A stretch of 64,000 nucleotides of DNA, from contig NZ_JAODOR010000004.1 of NCBI RefSeq assembly GCF_025398275.1, positions 337,419 through 401,418 of the forward strand. Reading direction: 5' to 3'. The notes below the pieces were generated by a model. It searched no databases, had not been told where the DNA came from, and saw only the letters and a list, made by a program, of their open reading frames with translations. The stretch comes from Microbacterium memoriense. GTDB taxonomy: Bacteria; Actinomycetota; Actinomycetes; Actinomycetales; Microbacteriaceae. The translations under genes were made by a program, and so were the position numbers. Positions within the stretch are counted from its first letter, which is position 1; each line of letters begins with the position of its first letter. Shown here one piece after another: positions 55,011 to 62,161 of the stretch.

Positions 55011-55306
55011 GCTCGCCCCTGACCGACCTCGACCCGGTCATTCACGCCCCCAAGCGGCTCGCGGCCATGGCTATCCTCGCTGCCACCAATGGCACTGACT
55101 TCGCCTTCCTACGCGACCACCTCCAGCTCTCGGATTCAGATTTGTCCAAGCAGATGTCAGTGCTGCGAGCCGCCGACTACGTCAAGGTCACCAAGTCCGG
55201 ACGCGGGCACGGAAGCACCACTACCTACATGATCACGCGAGCCGGCAGCGCTGCGTATCGCCGACACCGCCAGGCGCTTGAGGCCCTGCTCCACGGAGAG
55301 CACTGA
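55007..55306 (+). CDS. Module B winged-helix regulator
   Basis: 99-residue wHTH protein, paralogous to the 53806 product: DPVIHAPKRLAAMAILAATNGTDFAFLRDHLQLSDSDLSKQMSVLRAADYVKVTKSGRG ... YMITRAGSAAYRRH. The recognition helix SDSDLSKQMSVLR differs from module A (SDATLSKHLKLL), so the targets probably differ. GTG start overlaps the upstream stop. Likely represses module B through 54526-54548. Confidence 0.82.
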   Translation: MSSPLTDLDPVIHAPKRLAAMAILAATNGTDFAFLRDHLQLSDSDLSKQMSVLRAADYVKVTKSGRGHGSTTTYMITRAGSAAYRRHRQALEALLHGEH

Positions 55307-55442
55307 GCGCAAACCACCCGCACGTCACTGCGCCGCGCAGTGGCACCCAAGCGATCGATTCTGGTAGGGCGGGCCGCTGTGACTGCGCATCGCCCGACGC
55401 CTGTGGAGGATCGGTTAAGCGGAATGCCCGCAAGGGCTACAT

Positions 55443-55460
55443 CTCCGTCGCAAGACGGAG
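55443..55460. repeat. Stable 7-bp hairpin with GCAA tetraloop
   Basis: CTCCGTC (55443-55449), GCAA, GACGGAG (55454-55460), about 34 nt before the small ORF at 55494. Terminator-like or RNA element; no U-run. Confidence 0.45.
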
Positions 55461-55493
55461 GGAACGTTGGAGAGACGCGCGTAGCGTGAACGC

Positions 55494-55631
55494 ATGGATA
55501 TCGCCTCGATGATTATGGGAGCCTCCATCGCTTCAATCGCGTGGTCAGCGTTCTACCCCTGGTCGGCGGTGAAACGACTTCGCGAAATTGAGGCGTCTAC
55601 GTCTGCGGTCGACAGCGCTGACTCGCAATAG
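55494..55631 (+). CDS. 45-residue putative membrane mini-protein
   Basis: MDIASMIMGASIASIAWSAF... one hydrophobic segment then basic VKRLREIE and a Ser/Asp-rich tail. No strong ribosome binding site; supported only by the pattern hydrophobic-basic. Function unknown. Confidence 0.4.
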   Translation: MDIASMIMGASIASIAWSAFYPWSAVKRLREIEASTSAVDSADSQ

Positions 55632-55963
55632 CCCTGACCACGAGCCGCCGACGTGACAGTGAGCGTTGCGGTCCGGGATTGTTGGCAAGGGGGAGACCAG
55701 GCGTTACGCGCCGCGGGCGAGGGTGTCCTGATCTCTGACGGGCACGGGTCAACACGCCATCACCGGTTCAGCCGGACGAGCGTTTCTTGCCCTGGCTCTT
55801 TATGACGCGGGACAGCCCCTCGAGGCGTTGCGAGTGGCACTGCGCCCGCTCGCCCCGACGCTCCGCCTCTACCGCCGAGCAATCTTGTCTTGCGCCGATG
55901 AGCTGACAGACAAGAATGGAACTCGCTGAGGGACCGCCTTCTGGGAAGAACCGTAGTGGCCGC
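55632..55963. other. Intergenic stretch without a supported gene
   Basis: About 330 nt before the tandem palindromes. Only antisense or short frames; the sequence around 55740-55870 could be decayed coding DNA but no family is recognisable. Confidence 0.4.
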
Positions 55964-56003
55964 GTCAACCTCAGGTTGACACGCCTGTCAACCTGAGGTT
56001 GAC
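55964..56003. promoter_or_regulatory. Tandem 17-bp palindromes upstream of HTH-DUF3887 gene
   Basis: GTCAACCTCAGGTTGAC (55964-55980) and GTCAACCTGAGGTTGAC (55987-56003), differing only in the central base, centres 23 nt apart. The second ends 8 nt before the ATG at 56012. The first contains TTGACA-like sequence (55976-55981), so the pair overlaps the promoter. Strong operator candidate for autoregulation. Confidence 0.75.
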
Positions 56004-56011
56004 TAATCATC

Positions 56012-56572
56012 ATGGATGAGTTGCGGAAAGCCCAAGCTGCCGTCGCGCAGGCGCGAACCAGACTCACGCAGGCAGTCTTGGCCGCGCGCGCTGAGGGGCG
56101 GACGTGGGCAGATATCGGAAAGGAACTAAATATGTCCAGGCAGGCAGCATTCAAGCGATTCGGAGAACCCGTCAATCCGGCAACCGGCGAGCGGATCGTC
56201 GCCCGAAGCATCACGAGTCTGCGAGAGCGCACTGAGAAGGTCTTTGCCCTCATAGCGGCAAGCGAGTATGACGATCTTGGACTGTTCATGCATCCCCAAA
56301 CCGCGCAGGAACTGCCTGCAGAGCTGATCGCCGACACATGGCGCTCGGCACTATCAGAGGTGGGGACCCTGGAGCACTGCGTCGATACGAGCCTGGAACT
56401 CCCTGGCGGCGCGCCCTTGGCGGACGACGAACAGATCATCGGAACGGTCGTGGGCTCGACCATCCTCGAGTGCGAGGCCGGACGACTCCAAGGCCGCGTG
56501 GCGTTCGACGAGCAATCGAGAGTAGTGGGACTGCTCATCGTCCCGGTCGATTACGAGCCACTCCCCTTTTAG
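56012..56572 (+). CDS. HTH and DUF3887-like domain regulator
   Basis: 186 residues. N-terminal half-HTH of the sigma-like AsnC/RNA polymerase sigma-70 region 4 type: LTQAVLAARAEGRTWADIGKELNMSRQAAFKRFGEPVNP (about 19-57). C-terminal about 115 residues follow the DUF3887 pattern (ITSLRERTEKVFALIAASEYDDLGLFMHPQTAQELP ... GRLQGRVAFDEQSRVVGLLIVP). Such two-domain proteins are common in actinobacteria. ATG 56012 is directly downstream of the tandem palindromes. Confidence 0.8.
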   Translation: MDELRKAQAAVAQARTRLTQAVLAARAEGRTWADIGKELNMSRQAAFKRFGEPVNPATGERIVARSITSLRERTEKVFALIAASEYDDLGLFMHPQTAQELPAELIADTWRSALSEVGTLEHCVDTSLELPGGAPLADDEQIIGTVVGSTILECEAGRLQGRVAFDEQSRVVGLLIVPVDYEPLPF

Positions 56573-56814
56573 CGGGACGTGCTGCTCGATTGGCCGCTGG
56601 TAGTGGACGTCCCGGCCCCAGCATGTCGTTCGTTCGCAGATCCGCTTGCGGGTGCTGACTCTCCCATTGGGGCTGAAGACGACGACACACCGCGTCTGGG
56701 ATCGCTCGACGGTCTCCTCACTCACCATCCCGTCGAATTTCCGCGCCAACCGTTCCGCCGCTCGGTGAAGGACCGAGTCCGTGGCCAAGAGAGCGTCCTG
56801 CCCCCTGTCGAGTG

Positions 56815-57231
56815 TCATGCCCCGACCCGCTCGGGCAGTAGATCGTTGATCAAAGACTGCACCCGACGACGGATCTCGTCGCGAATCGGACGCACGGTCT
56901 CGATTCCCTGTCCGGCCGGATCGTCAAGCACCCAGTCTTCGTAGCGCTTGCCAGGGAAAATCGGGCACACGTCGCCGCAGCCCATCGTGATCACCACGTC
57001 GGACTCCTTGACGGCGTCCACGGTCAGCACCTTCGGGACGCTGTCGGCGATATCGATGCCTTCCTCGGCCATGGCCTCGATCGCGATCGGATTGATCTGA
57101 TCCTTCGGCGCCGACCCTGCAGAGAGCACGTCGATGTTGCCTCCTCCGAGTTCGCGGAGGAATCCGGCGGCCATCTGCGAGCGTCCCGCGTTGTGGACGC
57201 AGACGAAGAGGACGGTGGGCTTGTCGGACAT
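56815..57231 (-). CDS. arsC: Arsenate reductase, low-molecular-weight phosphatase type
   Basis: 138 residues. Phosphatase loop CVHNAGRS (Cys11-Arg17), second cysteines Cys85 and Cys89 in MGCGDVCPIFPG, and the general acid in WVLDDPAG. The three-Cys arrangement fits thioredoxin-coupled ArsC as in S. aureus, though actinobacteria may use mycothiol/mycoredoxin. Reduces arsenate to arsenite. Start 57231 with GGGAA upstream. Divergent from arsR; the palindrome at 57260 lies between them. Confidence 0.92.
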   Translation of the reverse strand: MSDKPTVLFVCVHNAGRSQMAAGFLRELGGGNIDVLSAGSAPKDQINPIAIEAMAEEGIDIADSVPKVLTVDAVKESDVVITMGCGDVCPIFPGKRYEDWVLDDPAGQGIETVRPIRDEIRRRVQSLINDLLPERVGA

Positions 57232-57259
57232 AGGGTTCCCGCTTTCGCAGCTCTTGACG

Positions 57260-57277
57260 CATAGATGGCCATCTATG
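57260..57277. promoter_or_regulatory. 18-bp perfect palindrome, candidate ArsR operator
   Basis: CATAGATGGCCATCTATG, 29 nt upstream of the arsC ATG and in the divergent region. Inverted ATAGAT...ATCTAT half-sites are the typical ArsR/SmtB shape. A related partial copy ATATATCTAA occurs at 57366-57375 inside the arsR promoter. Confidence 0.7.
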
Positions 57278-57359
57278 TACGACAATACAACGACCGACAA
57301 CCAAAGCCCAAGGAAACCGTTGACCGAGCGCTCCCATAGCGAGGCACCGCGGAAGTAAT

Positions 57360-57388
57360 TTGACATATATCTAAGAGGTGGCAGAATG
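57360..57388 (+). promoter_or_regulatory. arsR promoter
   Basis: -35 TTGACA (57360-57365), 17-nt spacer, -10 AGAATG (57383-57388). The predicted start of transcription falls at or just before the ATG at 57394, so the mRNA may be leaderless or nearly so. Spacer contains the ATATATCT half-site. Confidence 0.55.
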
Positions 57389-57393
57389 GAGTC

Positions 57394-57780
57394 ATGCCCA
57401 AGGCTCTTCCCCTACTGGACGATGTGTCCCCACTATGCTGCGCGCCTCTGGCATCCACGCCGGACTTTCCCGAGGAGGATGCGGTGCGCCTGGCAATCCG
57501 ATTGAAGGCATTGGCGGACCCCGTGCGACTTCGGCTGATTGCCTCACTGCTGGGTCAGCCGACACGGGAGGCGTGCACGTGCGAGCTGGCGCCGATTCTG
57601 GGCGTGTCCGAGCCGACCGTGAGCCACCACTTGAAGACGCTGGCGAAGGCGGGGCTCGTGTCGAAGGAGCGCCGGGGGATGAGCGTGTTCTACACGCCCG
57701 AGATCGACGCGCTGCGCGCGTTGGGCGTTGCTGTTCGTTTTGATGAGATCGATGACCGGCGCGGGCTCTGCCGCGCATGA
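57394..57780 (+). CDS. arsR: ArsR-family arsenic-responsive repressor
   Basis: 128-residue metalloregulator. N-terminal vicinal Cys15-Cys16 and CTC (Cys61, Cys63 in EACTCEL) next to the wHTH helix AILGVSEPTVSHHLKTLAKAGLV. This is the Corynebacterium glutamicum ArsR-like arrangement, N-terminal Cys pair plus Cys near the recognition helix, rather than the E. coli CVCDLC type. De-repressed by arsenite/antimonite. Its stop overlaps a possible arsD start. Confidence 0.9.
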   Translation: MPKALPLLDDVSPLCCAPLASTPDFPEEDAVRLAIRLKALADPVRLRLIASLLGQPTREACTCELAPILGVSEPTVSHHLKTLAKAGLVSKERRGMSVFYTPEIDALRALGVAVRFDEIDDRRGLCRA

Positions 57781-57791
57781 AGGGGAATGAC

Positions 57792-58184
57792 ATGCCTGCT
57801 ATTCGGATCTATGAGACTGCGCTGTGCTGCGACACGGGCGTCTGCGGTGTGGACGTTGACCAGTCGTTGGTGACGTTGACGGCGGATGTGCGCCATTTGC
57901 AGGAGATGGGGGTCGACATCCGCCGGCACAATCTCGCGAGCGACCCTGTCGCGTTTACGGCTGATGAAACGGTGCGGGCGTTCATGCATCGTGTCGGGTC
58001 CAAGGGTCTTCCGCTGACGGTCGTCGACGGGGTGACCGTCGCCGCTGGCGCGTACCCGAGCAGGGAGTTCCTCCTCGGAGTCGCAGATCAGGAGCTGGCG
58101 GCCCCGTTGGACCGTGAGCGCCCCGAGCTAGGCCTTTCCGCGACGGCTGGCGGAAGCTGCTGCTCCGGCCCCGGATGCTGCTGA
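57792..58184 (+). CDS. arsD: Arsenite metallochaperone ArsD
   Basis: 130-residue chaperone that hands arsenite to ArsA. Cys12, Cys13 and Cys18 (TALCCDTGVCG) are at exactly the functional positions of plasmid R773 ArsD. Two vicinal Cys pairs end the protein (SCCSGPGCC). The start chosen is 57792 with AAGGGG upstream; the ATG at 57777 overlapping arsR would add five residues. Followed closely by arsA. Confidence 0.92.
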   Translation: MPAIRIYETALCCDTGVCGVDVDQSLVTLTADVRHLQEMGVDIRRHNLASDPVAFTADETVRAFMHRVGSKGLPLTVVDGVTVAAGAYPSREFLLGVADQELAAPLDRERPELGLSATAGGSCCSGPGCC

Positions 58185-58191
58185 GGCCGTG

Positions 58192-59961
58192 ATGCGCTTC
58201 CTCGAGAGTGCCCCGCGGTTCTTGTTCTTCACGGGCAAGGGCGGCGTCGGCAAGACGTCAGTCGCTTGTGCGACCGCGGTGCACCTCGCGGCCGAAGGGC
58301 AACGAGTGCTATTAGTGAGCACCGACCCGGCCTCGAACATCGGGCAGGTGTTCGGAATCACGATCGGCAACACGATCACGCCCATCCCCGACGTGGCGGG
58401 ACTGGCTGCATTGGAGATCGACCCCGAGCAGGCAGCCGATGCCTACCGGGAGAGCATCATCGGCCCAGTCCGGGGCTTGCTGCCTGACAGCGAGATCGCC
58501 GGCATCACCGAGAGCCTGTCCGGGTCGTGCACCACCGAGATCGCGTCGTTCGATGAGTTCACGGAACTGCTCACCGACGACGACGCCTACGGCGCATACG
58601 ACCACATCGTGTTCGACACCGCCCCCACCGGGCACACCATCCGGCTGCTCCAGCTCCCGGGATCATGGACCGACTTCCTGGCGACAGGCGGCGACGCCTC
58701 GTGCCTCGGCCCGCTGTCTGGCCTCGACAAGCACCGAGAGACCTACGCCGCCGCCGTCGCTGCGCTCACCGACCCGGCTCGCACCCGCCTGGTGCTCGTC
58801 GCACGCGCTCAGACATCCTCGCTCGGCGAGATCGACCGCACCTATTCGGAACTCGCCCTCATCGGCATGTCGGACGCCTACGTCGTGATCAACGGGGTCC
58901 TTCCCGAATCCGCCGGCGACGAGCCGATCGCAACAGCGCTCCGCGCACGTGAGGCATCCGCGATGAGTGCGATCCCGAGCGGCATCTCGGCCTTGCCGAG
59001 AGACACGATCGAACTCAAGACGGGCAACGTCGTCGGCATCGAAACCCTTCGGGCACTTTTCGAACTCGACGACCGTGCGCACATTCAGGATGCCGCGGCT
59101 CTTCCCGACGAGTTCTCTGACGCTCCCTTGGCCGGTCTCGTCGACGGGATCGAGGCGGATGGACACGGCCTGGTCATGTGCATGGGCAAAGGCGGCGTTG
59201 GGAAGACGACAATAGCTGCCGCGATCGCCGTCGCACTTGCTCAACGTGGACACGATGTCCTGCTGACTACGACGGACCCGGCAGCGCACCTCGCCGAGAC
59301 TCTCGATGGATCGGTCGATGGGCTCACCGTGACACGGATCGATCCGCTGAGCGCGCTCGAGCAGTACCGCGCGCACGTGATGGCGACGAAGGGCAAGGAA
59401 CTCGACGACGCCGGTCGTGCGGCGCTGGCCGAAGACCTGATGTCACCGTGCACCGAAGAGGTCGCTGTATTTCAGCAGTTCTCGCACGCGGTCCATGAGT
59501 CTCGACGCAAGTTCGTCATCATCGACACCGCCCCCACCGGTCACACGCTCCTTCTGCTCGATGCGGCCGGCTCCTACCACCGTGAGATCACACGTCAGAT
59601 GGGTGACGCGAACCTGGCCTACACGACACCGCTCATGCGGCTTCAGGACCCGGCGCAGACCAAGGTCATTCTGGTGACTCTTCCGGAGACGACGCCTGTA
59701 CTGGAGGCCACCGCGCTGCAGAAGGACCTCGAGCGCGCCGACATCCACCCCTGGGCATGGGTGATCAACAACTCGATCGCCGCCACTCACCCACAATCTC
59801 CGTTCCTCCGCACCCGGGCGCACGCCGAACGGGAGCAGGTCGCACGCGTGCGGGAGACATCACGCCAACTGGCGATCGTGCCGCTGCTTGCGGAAGAGCC
59901 AATCGGCGTGCCCCGGCTGTCCGCGCTCACCGGCATCACGCAACCAGCTGGAGCACATTGA
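58192..59961 (+). CDS. arsA: Arsenite-stimulated ATPase ArsA
   Basis: 589-residue double ATPase. First P-loop GKGGVGKTS at about 15-23, switch DTAPTGHT near 142; second P-loop GKGGVGKTT near 332 and DTAPTGHT near 445, so both halves are intact. Metal-site Cys include LSGSCTTE and the LMSPCTEEV pair of Cys113/Cys422 type. Normally energises the ArsB pump using arsenite from ArsD; no ArsB or Acr3 is present in this window. Start 58192 has GAGG 5 nt upstream; GTG 58189 is an alternative. Confidence 0.93.
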   Translation: MRFLESAPRFLFFTGKGGVGKTSVACATAVHLAAEGQRVLLVSTDPASNIGQVFGITIGNTITPIPDVAGLAALEIDPEQAADAYRESIIGPVRGLLPDSEIAGITESLSGSCTTEIASFDEFTELLTDDDAYGAYDHIVFDTAPTGHTIRLLQLPGSWTDFLATGGDASCLGPLSGLDKHRETYAAAVAALTDPARTRLVLVARAQTSSLGEIDRTYSELALIGMSDAYVVINGVLPESAGDEPIATALRAREASAMSAIPSGISALPRDTIELKTGNVVGIETLRALFELDDRAHIQDAAALPDEFSDAPLAGLVDGIEADGHGLVMCMGKGGVGKTTIAAAIAVALAQRGHDVLLTTTDPAAHLAETLDGSVDGLTVTRIDPLSALEQYRAHVMATKGKELDDAGRAALAEDLMSPCTEEVAVFQQFSHAVHESRRKFVIIDTAPTGHTLLLLDAAGSYHREITRQMGDANLAYTTPLMRLQDPAQTKVILVTLPETTPVLEATALQKDLERADIHPWAWVINNSIAATHPQSPFLRTRAHAEREQVARVRETSRQLAIVPLLAEEPIGVPRLSALTGITQPAGAH

Positions 59962-59993
59962 CCACGCCCGTTCAGAGAGGATTGAGATCGACG

Positions 59994-60278
59994 ATGGACG
60001 AGCGAGAGATCCGACGGCACGGCAGCGCAACGCGCCTGGCGGTGCTGCGGATCTTGGATGCCGGAGGGCCGGCCGACGAGGCCGGGATTTTGGAGGGCTG
60101 GCTCCGGACGCGCCCCGAACTGTCCGCACGGCACATCCAAGAGTTGCCTCGCATGATTCACGGTCTGGTCTGGAAGCTGGAGATCCTCGAGTGGGTGCGG
60201 TGCGTCGACGGGATATATGAACTCACCAGCCTGGGCAATCGAGTCCTCGACTTGGCGAAGATGGCTCGAGCGAGCTGA
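59994..60278 (+). CDS. Small winged-helix-like protein in the ars cluster
   Basis: 94 residues. REIRRHGSATRLAVLRILDAGGPADEAGILEGWLRTRPELSARHIQELPRMIHGLVWKLEILEWVRCVDGIYELTSLGNRVL looks like a wHTH fold (three helices, then a wing). It follows arsA by 32 nt, with GGATTGAG upstream. Not recognised in known ars operons; may be an accessory regulator. Confidence 0.6.
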   Translation: MDEREIRRHGSATRLAVLRILDAGGPADEAGILEGWLRTRPELSARHIQELPRMIHGLVWKLEILEWVRCVDGIYELTSLGNRVLDLAKMARAS

Positions 60279-60343
60279 CCGCGAGCCGGGGGAACTGCCG
60301 AGAGTTCGTTACCAACGTCTCGTCGAAGCGGGAGAATTCGAGA

Positions 60344-60544
60344 ATGGGAACCCCACCGACGACTTACCGGGTGCATGGCCGCAGCGTGTCCGGGCGCGAC
60401 GCCTCCATCACCGCCGGCAACCAGTCCATTCCGATCGATGCGACCTGGGGGTCGGACGAACCATCGGGCCTTCCGGGGCCTGCGGAACTGCTGGCATCCG
60501 CCTTTGCCGAAACCCACCCACCCTTGACTCCCCCCGAAAGATGA
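60344..60544 (+). pseudogene. Truncated OsmC-family gene
   Basis: MGTPPTTYRVHGRSVSGRDASITAGNQSIPIDATWGSDEPSGLPGPAELLASAFAE matches the first 55 residues of OsmC-like hydroperoxide reductases, then an unrelated THPPLTPPER and a stop. The remaining roughly 90 residues with both catalytic Cys are missing. A deletion joined it to the DNA before the cupin gene. Confidence 0.75.
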
Positions 60545-60586
60545 TGCTGACTTGGACTCGAAGTCCGAGCACAAAAGGAGAACACA

Positions 60587-61066
60587 ATGACCATCAACGA
60601 CATCGGGCCCCGCCCGAACGCGTTCGACATCGAAGAGGCCACCCGGCGGAACGAGAACTACCGCAGCGTGGCGTGGACCGGGAAGTATTTGCAGGTCACG
60701 CTGATGTCTATCCCGGTCGGGGAGTCCATCGGCCTGGAGGTCCACCAGAACACCGATCAGTTCCTGCGCCTCGATGCCGGACAGGGCAGGGCCGTCATGG
60801 GCCCGGCCAAGGACCGGCTCGACTTCGAGCAAAACGTCTCGGATGGGTGGTCTGTCCAGGTCCCCGCCGGCACCTGGCATGACGTGATCAACACTGGCGA
60901 CGAACCGCTGCGCCTCTACTCGATTTATGCCCCGGTGCACCACGCACCTGGCATCACCCAGAGAACCAGCGACAAGGCAGAACAAGACGAAGCGACCGGT
61001 AAGGACGAGCCTCCCGCATGGACCGTCCAGCCCGAGGACAGCGCGCCGGACGAGCACGCCAACTGA
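60587..61066 (+). CDS. Cupin-domain protein
   Basis: 159 residues. Cupin motif 1 LEVHQNTDQFLRLDAGQGRAVMGP and motif 2 SVQVPAGTWHDVINTGDEPLRLYSIYAP give a single beta-barrel with His in each motif; likely binds a metal. The N-terminus is a short helix, the last 35 residues are acidic and disordered. AAAGGAGAA before ATG. Relatives in actinobacteria are uncharacterised. Confidence 0.85.
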   Translation: MTINDIGPRPNAFDIEEATRRNENYRSVAWTGKYLQVTLMSIPVGESIGLEVHQNTDQFLRLDAGQGRAVMGPAKDRLDFEQNVSDGWSVQVPAGTWHDVINTGDEPLRLYSIYAPVHHAPGITQRTSDKAEQDEATGKDEPPAWTVQPEDSAPDEHAN

Positions 61067-61148
61067 CGTCTACTTGTGTCACCGCTCCGTAAGGATGTTG
61101 CGGACGAGGATCGTCTTGGTCCACCCCGGGCAGCGCGCCCCGCCGCCG

Positions 61149-61190
61149 CGTGAAGACATCGGCCGGTCTCGACCGGCCGATGTCTTCACG
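61149..61190. terminator. 20-bp perfect inverted repeat after the cupin gene
   Basis: CGTGAAGACATCGGCCGGTC (61149-61168), 2-nt loop, exact reverse complement 61171-61190. 82 nt after the cupin stop. Could be a bidirectional terminator for the ars side or an end of a lost mobile element. Confidence 0.65.
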
Positions 61191-61435
61191 CTCCCGCCCC
61201 TCACGCTGGTAGGTCTGACGATCACGGATGTCGAGGACCTCGACTGGGCCTCGTGTCAGAGTGTCGGCAAGGCCGCATGGTTCCTCGGGCAGGCCAACAC
61301 TGTGCCCTGTCTGCGACACCGTGCGATCACAGAACGCCGCCACACAGCGTCAAACTCCACAACAGATGGCCAGTCGTGCGAGGGCGCGGGCGTTCCACGA
61401 TCGAACGTTTCTGGAACACCCCACCACTGCGGTGT
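61191..61435. other. Noncoding stretch between the inverted repeat and the membrane coiled-coil gene
   Basis: About 245 nt. Short minus-strand frames read like a fragment of a larger protein (VEVLDIRDRQTYQREGRERED) but the family was not recognised. Confidence 0.35.
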
Positions 61436-61999
61436 TCACTCCGGCTGGGTGGGTTCGAACTTCGATGGATCCTCAGCCCACGTGGTCACGAGAGTGCGAG
61501 CCTCACGGAAGAGCGACGCCGCGATGTTCACATTCATGCCAGAAAACCCTCCGAATCGCGGATTGATCACCGCCATGTACTTCGATGCGACCATCGTCAT
61601 CATCACCGTGGTCGAGGCTTGCGGGAACCTCCGCCGACCACTTCGGTGGAGTTCAGCCAGTTCCTCTGCTCGAGGCAGCTCATCGAGCGCGAAGGCGTCC
61701 GACGCTCGGTCGAGCTCTTCGAGAACCTCCGTGCGGAATGCACGCCGCGCAGCGAGCTCGGGTGCGTCGGCCACAACGTCGGCGTGCTCACGTCTCGCTT
61801 GCTCGGACGCACCGAAGGTATCCGCGATCTCGCGCAGCGCGGCGGCGGAAGACTCTGCCGCGGCCGCCGCCTTCGCCTCGGACGCGTCAGCAGCTTTCCG
61901 TGCGGCGATCGCATCCCCACGCGAGACCCAAGCCATGATTGCCGAGGCGATTGCGGCGGCAGTGGATACGAACGATATCCAGAGGGCGGCTTCATCCAT
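61436..61999 (-). CDS. Membrane-anchored coiled-coil protein
   Basis: 187 residues from the ATG at 61999. One N-terminal helix (ALWISFVSTAAAIASAIMAWVS), then Ala/Glu/Lys/Arg-rich coiled coil (IAARKAADASEAKAAAAAESSAAALREIADTF..., about 28-95), ending in a smaller globular part. The frame is open further upstream but with GC-rich shadow. Common as an accessory in defence islands; function unknown. Divergent from the nuclease-like gene. Confidence 0.65.
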   Translation of the reverse strand: MDEAALWISFVSTAAAIASAIMAWVSRGDAIAARKAADASEAKAAAAAESSAAALREIADTFGASEQARREHADVVADAPELAARRAFRTEVLEELDRASDAFALDELPRAEELAELHRSGRRRFPQASTTVMMTMVASKYMAVINPRFGGFSGMNVNIAASLFREARTLVTTWAEDPSKFEPTQPE

Positions 62000-62161
62000 G
62001 GCGTCATCATATGGAGTCGGTAGCGATGCGGCACGCGCGCTTGTCGACGCTGCCCAAGACTTCCCCTGTTCGACCTTCCATAGCCGCTGGCAGGGAGAGG
62101 TCGCCCACCGCCCATACGATGGCATCCGCGTGAAGTTCCGGAGCGGCAGGGAAGGTTGGCC

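Noticed and set aside
60738..60747. AGGTCCACCA, matching the 3' end of tRNA-Ala, as a right attachment site
   Set aside because: Only 10 bases, inside the intact conserved cupin motif 1; the rest of the T-arm is absent, so it is a chance match.
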